From CAZWEJ01 sp964632435 (GTDB lineage Bacteria; Patescibacteriota; Saccharimonadia; UBA4664; SCTI01), in the NCBI GenBank assembly GCA_964632435.1, contig CAZWEJ010000014.1, forward strand, positions 1 to 15,462: a stretch of DNA of 15,462 nt, read 5' to 3'. The position numbers and the translations under genes were made by a program. The first letter of the stretch is position 1, and every line of letters begins with the position of its first letter. This document shows positions 1 through 6,028 of this stretch, one piece after another. The notes beneath the pieces are model-generated. The model was not told the origin of the DNA, did not search any database, and was given only the letters and a program-made list of their open reading frames with translations.

Positions 1-54
1 ATTCTAACTCAAGAAGAGTTTGACGCCAAGAAGAAGCAGCTTCTAGGTCTCTAA
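1..54 (+). CDS. C-terminal end of a SHOCT-type protein (5' part outside window)
   Basis: The first 17 codons are open and end at TAA (52-54). The peptide contains LTQEEFDAKKKQLLGL, which matches the usual pattern of a SHOCT (short C-terminal) domain, in which L-T-x-E-E-F-x-x-K-K-x-x-L-L ends the protein. SHOCT domains are short helical tails found on many unrelated bacterial proteins, so the function of the whole protein cannot be told from this fragment. A strong hairpin terminator follows seven bases after the stop. Confidence 0.7.
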   Translation: MLTQEEFDAKKKQLLGL

Positions 55-60
55 AGCTAT

Positions 61-101
61 CACAAAAAAATATCTCGCTACGGGCGAGATATTTTTTTGT
101 G
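61..101. terminator. Bidirectional intrinsic terminator
   Basis: Perfect 18-bp inverted repeat: arms at 61-78 and 84-101, loop TACGG (79-83). The core is ATATCTCGC/GCGAGATAT, flanked by A7 on the left and T7 on the right, so it ends in a U-tract when read on either strand. It lies between the stop of the SHOCT gene (+) and the stop of the 114-971 gene (-), and can serve both. Confidence 0.9.
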
Positions 102-113
102 TATTCTAAAGTC

Positions 114-971
114 TTAACGAAACTTCTTAATAAGATTGAGTGCTGGGTTCACTAAGTAAGTAACTATAAACACTAGCACAGAAGCCACAACAAGTGCTTT
201 TGCCTGATCGTTGAACGGCTTGATGAAGCCATCAAATATATTTCCGAGTAAGGTCATTGCTTGGGCGCTTTCTGCTACCGACAAGAATGCTGGTTTTACT
301 AGTGGCCCCACGATCAAGGCAATAACGCCCGACGCGAACACAATTGCGAGTGAGATTCGGAACCTCTTAACTCGAACAGCCGCAAGTGTTCCCTTGTAAA
401 TCCACCATGCCATAAGGCCAAGAGCAGCTAACAAGCTCAGAGGTCCTAGCCATAGCACAGTGATTCCATAGTTGTAGAAGTTAGGAATTTTGGAAGTGTC
501 TATCAACACGATTTGATCGGGTATATTAGCTGGATCAACTTTCTGCTCTCCGTCTCGATTGAGAACATCTGCAAGTTTGGTAGCAGTCGACTTAATACCC
601 GTAAGATCTAAAACAACAGGAGGCTTTCGCGGCGTAGTAACCAGTAGCTGAGCCTTCTGAACTGCTTTCTCGGTTGATTGCTCAACCAAGTCAGTTCCAA
701 GAAGTCCCGCTACAAGATTAGTTAGCCTACCGCCAATTGCGGATTGAAGCGCGGGTCGACCTTCAAGAGCTTTATCAACAACCGCGCTGGCAATAGATTG
801 GCGACTTGATTCCATTGTGATTGCCTGTGTGGCAATATTGGTGAAGTTTTGGTTATTGAAGATATTGTTGTGCAGCCAAAAAGCCGTCTGCGATACTAGT
901 AAAAGGAACACCGTAACGATAGCAAACGCCGACAGTTTAATTGCTGGATGGACTTTTAGAAACTTCTTCAT
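114..971 (-). CDS. Four-helix membrane protein of unknown function
   Basis: The 285-residue protein starts at ATG (971) with AAGGTG seven bases upstream. It has one N-terminal membrane helix (about residues 12-33), a polar segment of roughly 130 residues probably outside the membrane, then three further helices (about 169-192, 204-226, 256-277). The ends are basic (MKKFLK and IKKFR). This layout resembles uncharacterised integral membrane proteins of actinobacteria and Saccharibacteria, but I do not recognise a named family and see no catalytic motif. It is transcribed away from the ABC exporter; the 126-bp gap between the two starts holds a promoter for each. A bidirectional terminator sits right after its stop. 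Confidence 0.85.
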   Translation of the reverse strand: MKKFLKVHPAIKLSAFAIVTVFLLLVSQTAFWLHNNIFNNQNFTNIATQAITMESSRQSIASAVVDKALEGRPALQSAIGGRLTNLVAGLLGTDLVEQSTEKAVQKAQLLVTTPRKPPVVLDLTGIKSTATKLADVLNRDGEQKVDPANIPDQIVLIDTSKIPNFYNYGITVLWLGPLSLLAALGLMAWWIYKGTLAAVRVKRFRISLAIVFASGVIALIVGPLVKPAFLSVAESAQAMTLLGNIFDGFIKPFNDQAKALVVASVLVFIVTYLVNPALNLIKKFR

Positions 972-994
972 AATAACTACACCTTAATGCCCCT

Positions 995-1022
995 ATAGTA
1001 CTCCAATTGCTTGTAAATGCAA
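995..1022 (-). promoter_or_regulatory. Putative promoter for the 114-971 gene
   Basis: Read on the minus strand: TTGCAT (1017-1022), a 16-bp spacer, then TACTAT (995-1000). Transcription would begin near 988, giving a short leader that still carries the AAGGTG ribosome site before the ATG at 971. Confidence 0.5.
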
Positions 1023-1060
1023 TGTTTCATTGTATAAAAAATTTTTCGACGGCTTGGGGC

Positions 1061-1089
1061 TTCAACAAAACTGCAAACTTTTATATACT
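1061..1089 (+). promoter_or_regulatory. Putative promoter of the ABC exporter genes, leaderless type
   Basis: TTCAAC (1061-1066), 17-bp spacer, TATACT (1084-1089). The expected transcription start is 1096-1098, at the ATG of the ATPase gene itself. No Shine-Dalgarno sequence fits in the eight bases between the -10 box and the ATG, which supports a leaderless mRNA. Confidence 0.6.
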
Positions 1090-1097
1090 CTTTAGGT

Positions 1098-1853
1098 ATG
1101 CCGAATATCTTAACTGTTAAAGATCTCAAAAAAGTTTATGATGATGTGCCTGCCGTAGATGGTATCTCCTTTAATGTTAAAAGAGGGGAAATCTTTGGTA
1201 TCCTTGGCCCAAATGGTGCCGGAAAAACTACGACTCTCGAGATGATTGAAACGCTTCGCCCAATTGATGGTGGTAGCATCACGATTGATGGGCTAGATGT
1301 CGCAAAACAGCCAGAAGCAGTAAAGCGAATCATTGGCGTTCAACCTCAGTCGCCGGCTTTTCAGAACAAGCAGAAGGCTAAAGAGATTATCGAAATGTTT
1401 GCTGCTGCATATGGCGAAAAAGTTGATCCAATCGAGTTTTTGGACGACGTTCAGCTGCGCGAAAAGGCTAACGCCTACGCCGAAGATCTTTCTGGTGGGC
1501 AACGCCAGCGTCTAAGTATTGCAGCTGCCCTCGTTCATAAGCCAAAGGTGTTCTTTCTTGATGAGCCAACCACCGGTATTGACCCTCAAGCACGCCGTAA
1601 CCTTTGGGACCTAATCCGTGAAGTTCGCGACAAAGGCGTGACAGTTATTATGACCACTCACTATCTTGATGAAGCCGAGCTTCTTTGTGACAGAGTTGCA
1701 ATCATGGATCACGGCAAAATCATTGCACTTGATACACCAAAGAAGCTTATTAAGCAGTTACTTGATCGAGGCTTCAAGAAAGAGGTACGAGTTGAGCAAG
1801 CCAACCTGGAAGATGTGTTTATTGATCTAACTGGTAGGGGGCTAAGAGATTAG
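1098..1853 (+). CDS. ABC-2 type exporter ATPase (DrrA/CcmA-like), compact form
   Basis: Nucleotide-binding subunit of an ABC exporter; it would hydrolyse ATP on the inner face of the membrane to drive the permease encoded next. Visible motifs: Walker A GPNGAGKT (residues 37-44), Q-loop around Q83, signature LSGGQ (130-134), Walker B with D154-E155 in FFLDEPTTG, and the H-loop histidine H187. The end, LEDVFIDLTGRGLRD, is the tail typical of DrrA-like drug/antibiotic exporters. At 251 residues it is shorter than usual DrrA proteins (about 310-330): the stretch between the core ATPase and this tail is cut down to roughly 20 residues. The permease gene starts one base after this stop (TAG, C, ATG), so the two are surely co-transcribed. 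Substrate unknown; drugs, lipids or peptides are all possible for the family. Confidence 0.93.
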   Translation: MPNILTVKDLKKVYDDVPAVDGISFNVKRGEIFGILGPNGAGKTTTLEMIETLRPIDGGSITIDGLDVAKQPEAVKRIIGVQPQSPAFQNKQKAKEIIEMFAAAYGEKVDPIEFLDDVQLREKANAYAEDLSGGQRQRLSIAAALVHKPKVFFLDEPTTGIDPQARRNLWDLIREVRDKGVTVIMTTHYLDEAELLCDRVAIMDHGKIIALDTPKKLIKQLLDRGFKKEVRVEQANLEDVFIDLTGRGLRD

Positions 1854-1854
1854 C

Positions 1855-2973
1855 ATGAGTATCCGCAATAAGCTCTGGACAGTATATATATTCACAAAGC
1901 TAAGCTTTCGCCGTTTCTTCCGTGACAGACTTTCAATCTTCTTTAGCATCATGTTCCCTCTTATCTTCCTGTTTGTGTTTGGAAGCATCAGTAAGGGAAG
2001 CGAAGACGTTTCGTTTAGAGTTGCTTTAATCAATCAGTCACAGACCCAGTTCTCCCAGGATTTTGCAAAGAAGTTGAAGGAAGGTGAGACCTTTAAAGTT
2101 GACGAAGATGCCTCGAATTCGCGTGAAGTGGCAGACGAAAAGCTAAGTCGAAGTCAGATTGATGGAATCATCCTTCTACCAGAAAATTTCGGGAAAGTTG
2201 ATGAGCAGAAAAGAATTCCTACCGGCCAGGCAGAGCTAATTTATACTCAGACTAGTTCAAATACGGGTCAAACTCTTACTACCGTTCTTGATGGTGTCTT
2301 TCGAGGTATCAATAACAACCTAACTCAATCTACTCCGCCATTTACAGTCATTGGTAAGCAGCTCAACGAACGAAGTCTCACTGGCTTTGATTACACCTTT
2401 GCTGGGTTACTTGGATTCTCTATTATCGGCCTTGGTATTTTTGGACCAGTTAACGTGTTCCCAGAACTAAAGAAGCAGGGGATTCTGCGCAGACTACACA
2501 CAACACCTTTGAAGGTTTGGCAGTACTTCCTTGCTAACATGAACAGCCAAGCTTTAATTGGAATGCTAGCGATTGCGGTGCAGTTTGTTGTGGCTATTCT
2601 AGTTTTCGACCTAAATGTATATGGCAACATAATTGAAATCGCTTTATTCTCGATCTTTAGTATTGCAATGATTCTTGGTATTGGACTTTCAATTGGCGGT
2701 TGGGCAAAGAATGAGCGTCAGGCGGCTCCTTTGAGCAACATCGTGGTCTTTCCTATGCTCTTCCTCTCTGGGACATTCTTCCCGAGGTTTGCGATGCCAG
2801 AATGGCTGCAAAAACTATCCGAGTATCTTCCATTAACTCCCGTTATTGATGGGTTGCGCATGCTTATTACCGAAGGTAAACATTTGATCGATCTTGGTCC
2901 TCAAATTGGGTTGATGACACTTTGGATGATCGTTATATACTTCATCGCGTTTAGAGTATTCCGCTGGGAGTAG
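1855..2973 (+). CDS. ABC-2 type exporter permease (DrrB-like)
   Basis: Membrane partner of the ATPase encoded one base upstream. The 372-residue protein has a first helix at about 24-45 (FFSIMFPLIFLFVFG), an external domain of about 125 residues, then five helices between roughly 180 and 370. The segment KNERQAAPLSNIVVFPMLFL (starting near residue 285) followed by SGTFFPRFAMPEWLQ and LPLTPVIDGLR is the conserved C-terminal signature of ABC-2 membrane proteins (PF12698/PF01061 type). The layout of one helix, an external domain and five helices fits a homodimeric exporter half. The next gene on the same strand is the heliorhodopsin, 32 bp on, so read-through from this operon into the rhodopsin is likely in addition to its own promoter; I see no terminator between them. 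Confidence 0.92.
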   Translation: MSIRNKLWTVYIFTKLSFRRFFRDRLSIFFSIMFPLIFLFVFGSISKGSEDVSFRVALINQSQTQFSQDFAKKLKEGETFKVDEDASNSREVADEKLSRSQIDGIILLPENFGKVDEQKRIPTGQAELIYTQTSSNTGQTLTTVLDGVFRGINNNLTQSTPPFTVIGKQLNERSLTGFDYTFAGLLGFSIIGLGIFGPVNVFPELKKQGILRRLHTTPLKVWQYFLANMNSQALIGMLAIAVQFVVAILVFDLNVYGNIIEIALFSIFSIAMILGIGLSIGGWAKNERQAAPLSNIVVFPMLFLSGTFFPRFAMPEWLQKLSEYLPLTPVIDGLRMLITEGKHLIDLGPQIGLMTLWMIVIYFIAFRVFRWE

Positions 2974-2990
2974 GGCCGCCATAGCGCTTA

Positions 2991-2999
2991 TGCTATAAT
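2991..2999 (+). promoter_or_regulatory. Extended -10 promoter of the heliorhodopsin, leaderless type
   Basis: TGCTATAAT (2991-2999) is a full extended -10 element (TG-N-TATAAT) with no clear -35 box. Only six bases (CAGGCC) separate it from the ATG at 3006, so transcription should begin at or next to the start codon. The box lies in a small inverted repeat, ATAGC (2981-2985) and GCTAT (2992-2996). Confidence 0.7.
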
Positions 3000-3005
3000 C
3001 AGGCC

Positions 3006-3767
3006 ATGGATAAAGTGAAACAATCAAAACTCATCAGGCTCAACTGGGCCGCAGCTATATTACACTTCATTTCGGGTGTACTAATTTTAGTATTAAGTAA
3101 AGATTTCACCCTGCCAATCTCGGCATATTATCTTAAATTCGATCCGATGACTCAGAGCCTTCAACCGGCTTCTGATTTTCTGTTTGATCTGTCTCTGCCT
3201 CTCTTGGTAGCAACTTTCTTCTTCTTGTCGGCTCTAGCTCATCTATCGATTGTAACCATTTATAAAAAGAAATATCTTGAGAACTTGCAGAAGGGTATCA
3301 ACTCTGCAAGATGGATAGAGTACAGCCTATCGGCTTCGGTCATGATGGTAGCGATTTCTCTTCTTGTTGGAATTTACGACATCGCCAGTTTGATCGCCGT
3401 ATTTGGGGCTGTTGCAGTAATGAACCTGTGTGGCCTAATCATGGAAGTGCACAACCAAACTACAAAGAAAACCAACTGGTTGAGTTACTGGGTCGGGTGT
3501 CTTGCCGGCATCATTCCTTGGATTATGGTTGCTCTATACCTCTGGGCGGGCGCCAATAATGGCAGCGAAGCCCCGAATTTCGTTTACTGGATCTTTGTAT
3601 CGATCTTCCTCTTCTTCAACTGTTTTGCACTCAACATGGTCTTGCAGTACAAGAAAGTCGGAAAATGGTCAGACTACATGTACGGTGAAAGAATGTACGT
3701 AATACTTAGTTTAGTTGCTAAATCAGCTCTGGCTTGGCAGGTTTTTGCCGGTACCCTTAGGCCATAA
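3006..3767 (+). CDS. Heliorhodopsin
   Basis: Retinal-binding seven-helix membrane protein of the heliorhodopsin family, 253 residues, the family's usual size. The match is strong along its length: RWIEYSLSASVM in helix 3, IYDIASLIAVFGAVAVMNL in helix 4, FFNCFALNMVLQYKKVGKW (near 203-221), YGERMY, and SLVAKSALAWQVFAGTL in helix 7. Residues that match functional positions in characterised members, as I recall them (HeR 48C12): Schiff-base lysine K239 (K241), counterion E105 (E107), S235 (S237), H20 (H23), H79 (H80), E147 (E149). So it should bind retinal and respond to light. Heliorhodopsins sit with the N-terminus inside, opposite to type-1 rhodopsins, have long photocycles and do not generally pump ions; they are thought to be sensors or modulators. 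The gene follows an ABC exporter on the same strand and has its own extended -10 promoter. No retinal synthesis gene is nearby. Confidence 0.96.
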   Translation: MDKVKQSKLIRLNWAAAILHFISGVLILVLSKDFTLPISAYYLKFDPMTQSLQPASDFLFDLSLPLLVATFFFLSALAHLSIVTIYKKKYLENLQKGINSARWIEYSLSASVMMVAISLLVGIYDIASLIAVFGAVAVMNLCGLIMEVHNQTTKKTNWLSYWVGCLAGIIPWIMVALYLWAGANNGSEAPNFVYWIFVSIFLFFNCFALNMVLQYKKVGKWSDYMYGERMYVILSLVAKSALAWQVFAGTLRP

Positions 3768-3768
3768 C

Positions 3769-4446
3769 CTACTTCTTAAAATTACTAGACAGTTCTTGGA
3801 CAATGTTCGAAAGTCGCTTACTCTTTCGTGATTCGCTATAGCTGATGTAGCGCCACCCGAGGATGGCCCCAAAGATGCCCCCAACTACATCTAGAATTAG
3901 GTCGTTCATCGTATCGACAATCGGTGGTTCGGTAAAGTTCCCCTGAAGCGCCCCCAAGCTATCAAACATCGGGTTAAGGAAAACGTCGGTGAGATACTCA
4001 ATAATCTCCCAGATTGCACCAATGCCTAAGGTCATCAAAACGATTATTACCATCAAAGGGCCGGTGCTCATTCTCAAGTTGCCGGTCTGGTGAAGTGTGT
4101 AGGCGATTATGAAGCTGATAAGCCCAACCATAAGAGGGAGAGAGAAGTGAACCAGTTTATCGTAATAGGGGACAAGGCGGTAAAGGTTGAGAGTTTCTCC
4201 TATTACGAATTGAAGCAGGATCATCAAGAAGAAGATTATCTCGATTGTTAGTGGCATGGTTTGAATCTTGTTGCGTGTAAAGAGGGCTGGAGCCATCAGT
4301 GCCCCGGTTGCGAGGAATATGAAGACACCCATTACAAGGTCGCCACTTACTACTTGAAAGATACCGGCAAGGATTGCAGTTATTCTCAATATGATTATTA
4401 AGATAACCTCAGGGGTTGTTTCGTATCTTTTGACTGCATTTGCCAT
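3769..4446 (-). CDS. DUF2238/YjdF-like integral membrane protein
   Basis: The 225-residue protein has about six membrane helices. Conserved landmarks of the DUF2238 (PF09997, YjdF) family are visible: YDKLVHFSLP (95-104), GAIWEIIEYLTD (143-154), and DTMNDLILDVVGG (178-190). The charged residues D96, H100, E147, E150, D154, D178, D182 and D186 lie in or near membrane segments, suggesting a metal or proton site, but the family's function is not known to me. The gene converges on the heliorhodopsin: their stop codons are separated by one base, which leaves no room for a terminator. On the minus strand TATGAT (4457-4462) precedes the ATG by ten bases, so its own leader is very short. Whether it works with the rhodopsin is unknown. 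Confidence 0.85.
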   Translation of the reverse strand: MANAVKRYETTPEVILIIILRITAILAGIFQVVSGDLVMGVFIFLATGALMAPALFTRNKIQTMPLTIEIIFFLMILLQFVIGETLNLYRLVPYYDKLVHFSLPLMVGLISFIIAYTLHQTGNLRMSTGPLMVIIVLMTLGIGAIWEIIEYLTDVFLNPMFDSLGALQGNFTEPPIVDTMNDLILDVVGGIFGAILGWRYISYSESRKSKRLSNIVQELSSNFKK

Positions 4447-4491
4447 AACTAGTTCTTATCATATTGAGCCGAATAATGAAACTTTTATGCT

Positions 4492-4519
4492 TTGATTATG
4501 CTTATTCTTATGGTATGGT
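4492..4519 (+). promoter_or_regulatory. Putative promoter of the acyltransferase gene
   Basis: TTGATT (4492-4497), 16-bp spacer, TATGGT (4514-4519). Transcription from about 4526 would leave a leader of about 50 bases carrying AGGAG (4568-4572), five bases before the ATG at 4578. Confidence 0.45.
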
Positions 4520-4577
4520 TGCTTTTATCGATGGGCATCAGCTCATCTTTGTTCTTTAAACGGCGACAGGAGTATGG

Positions 4578-5333
4578 ATGACAACTCAGGAAAGCCTGAG
4601 TGGGGGAATGAAGCCCCAAAAGTACAAGGACGACCGTCCTGCTGAGTACTTTGAACCTTTTCACGAATGGGCCCGTACACATGAGCCCAACTGGGTGTAC
4701 ATGGTCGTACGTTGGTTCATGGTTCCCTTTACTAAGTTGTTCTACCGTGTAGAGGCGACAAATAGGTACAACATCCCTCTCACGGGTCCAGTTATTGTGG
4801 CTCCAAACCATGCGTCAAACCTTGATCACTTTCTTGTGGGGCGCTTTACCAAAAGGCGAGTTCGCTTTATGGCGAAAAGCAACATGTTTAAGTGGCCAAT
4901 GCATTGGGTCTATAGAAAAGGGGGAGTCTTTCCGGTTAGGCGGGGCGTTGGAGACGAGGAGTCCATTGATACCGCCAAGGAGATTCTTTCACAGGGCGGG
5001 CTAGTTTTGATGTACCCACAGGGTGGCCGTCTTCGTTCGGGCAGCTTGAGAGATGTTGAGGCTAAGCATGGGGTCGGACGACTTGCCCTTGAGATGGGCG
5101 TACCGGTTGTGCCGGCGGCAATCCACAATTCCGAAAAGATTCGCAACTGGAAGAGGCTTCAGTTTCCAAAGGTACGGGTTGTGTTCGGCGAGCCGATTAA
5201 CTTTGCCGTGAAACCGGATGCGACAATGGAGGATTATCAGGAGGTAGCAAATCGCGTCATGGACGCCATCAAGCTCCTCCATGCCGAACTGAGCTGGAAG
5301 GTCGAAGGAATTGACGTCCAGGCAATTAAATAA
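4578..5333 (+). CDS. PlsC-like 1-acyl-glycerol-3-phosphate acyltransferase
   Basis: Membrane-associated acyltransferase of the PlsC/LPLAT family, which adds an acyl chain to lysophosphatidate to make phosphatidate. The 251-residue protein shows the four family blocks: I, NHASNLD with catalytic H78 and D83; II, GGVFPVRRG (115-123); III, YPQGGR (146-151); IV, VPVVPAA (175-181). Block III normally reads FPEGTR, so the glutamate is Q148 and the threonine is G150 here; activity may differ or the acyl acceptor may not be lysophosphatidate. The chosen ATG has AGGAG five bases ahead; another ATG at 4574 is in a different frame. A 10-bp hairpin follows the stop. Small host-dependent bacteria often lack fatty-acid synthesis and remodel lipids taken from outside, which would fit, but nothing here proves it. 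Confidence 0.88.
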   Translation: MTTQESLSGGMKPQKYKDDRPAEYFEPFHEWARTHEPNWVYMVVRWFMVPFTKLFYRVEATNRYNIPLTGPVIVAPNHASNLDHFLVGRFTKRRVRFMAKSNMFKWPMHWVYRKGGVFPVRRGVGDEESIDTAKEILSQGGLVLMYPQGGRLRSGSLRDVEAKHGVGRLALEMGVPVVPAAIHNSEKIRNWKRLQFPKVRVVFGEPINFAVKPDATMEDYQEVANRVMDAIKLLHAELSWKVEGIDVQAIK

Positions 5334-5338
5334 CAGAA

Positions 5339-5363
5339 GGGGCCGATCATCGAGATCGGTCCC
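5339..5363 (+). terminator. Hairpin after the acyltransferase gene
   Basis: GGGGCCGATC (5339-5348) pairs with GATCGGTCCC (5354-5363): 10 bp with one G-U pair and loop ATCGA. It begins five bases after the TAA stop. The following sequence (TCTAAGTATTTATAATT) is AT-rich but lacks a clean U-run, so termination may be partial. Confidence 0.55.
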
Positions 5364-5373
5364 TCTAAGTATT

Positions 5374-5379
5374 TATAAT
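5374..5379 (+). promoter_or_regulatory. Possible -10 box for the DinB-like gene
   Basis: A perfect TATAAT (5374-5379) lies about 60 bases before the ATG at 5441, just behind the hairpin that ends the previous gene. No good -35 box is visible at 16-18 bp. The start at 5441 is preceded by CAGGGG, a weak ribosome site. Confidence 0.35.
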
Positions 5380-5440
5380 TATTGTAGTAGATACCAAAAT
5401 TAATTCGTGGCAATATTGGTAAATAAGCAGGGGCATAAAA

Positions 5441-6028
5441 ATGACTGAGCAGGATCTTTTTTTAGCTGCGGACAAGCAGATGAAGAAAATCATCAACCAG
5501 ATTAAAGAGGATGACTGGGACAAACAGATGCCAGAAGGTTTTTCTGCAAGGCGCCCCGACATTAAGCTTAGAGAACTTATAAATAATCATGCATACGACG
5601 AGGCCTGGGTTCCTGATGTATTAGCAGGCAAGACAGCAGAAGAAGTTGGTGATAAGTACGATGGCGACCTCTTAAAGGAAGATCCTAAAGGCAACTACAA
5701 CAAAATTTTTGAGGCAGCCCAAAAGGCGGTTGAGAGGCTGGATGACCCAGAGAGAACAGTCCACCTATCTTATGGCGACTATAAGGCAAAGGAATATCTT
5801 AATCACATTTCAACTTATAGAAGCTTCCAGGCGTGGCAGGTTGGTAAGTTTATCGGCGTAAATGCAGATTTGCCATCAGACGTTGTTGAAGGGCTTTGGG
5901 AGCACGTTATGCCGCAAGTTGAAGGCCTAAGACAGATGGGCGTATTTAGCCCAGAAGTTAATATTGACGAAACTGCATCCAGCCACGATAAGTTGCTGGC
6001 GAAAGCGGGGTACGATCCTAAGTCTTAA
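5441..6028 (+). CDS. DinB-like / TIGR03086-type putative metal-binding protein
   Basis: The 195-residue protein resembles the DinB-like four-helix group that includes TIGR03086 and the N-terminal domain of mycothiol-dependent maleylpyruvate isomerase. Landmarks: LRELINNHAYDEAWVPDVLA (43-62) with H50, and RSFQAWQVGKFIGVNADLPSD (about 127-147), matching a family block that usually reads V-H-x-W-D-L-x-x-x-x-G with a metal-binding histidine. Here that histidine and aspartate appear as Q130 and Q133, while another histidine, H122, lies eight residues earlier. So the metal site may be altered or lost. Enzymatic role unknown; in related proteins the bound metal helps thiol-dependent reactions. Its stop overlaps the stop of the convergent gene by four bases (shared TTAA at 6025-6028). 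Confidence 0.7.
   Translation: MTEQDLFLAADKQMKKIINQIKEDDWDKQMPEGFSARRPDIKLRELINNHAYDEAWVPDVLAGKTAEEVGDKYDGDLLKEDPKGNYNKIFEAAQKAVERLDDPERTVHLSYGDYKAKEYLNHISTYRSFQAWQVGKFIGVNADLPSDVVEGLWEHVMPQVEGLRQMGVFSPEVNIDETASSHDKLLAKAGYDPKS

Noticed and set aside
1136..2033. Several 60-80 codon frames opposite or shifted within the ABC genes
   Set aside because: They overlap clearly conserved coding sequence, lack ribosome sites, and encode no recognisable protein.
3006..3767. Type-1 proton-pumping rhodopsin
   Set aside because: The conserved blocks and the WIEYS counterion region are those of heliorhodopsin; the DTD/NDQ-like pump motifs of type-1 rhodopsins are absent.
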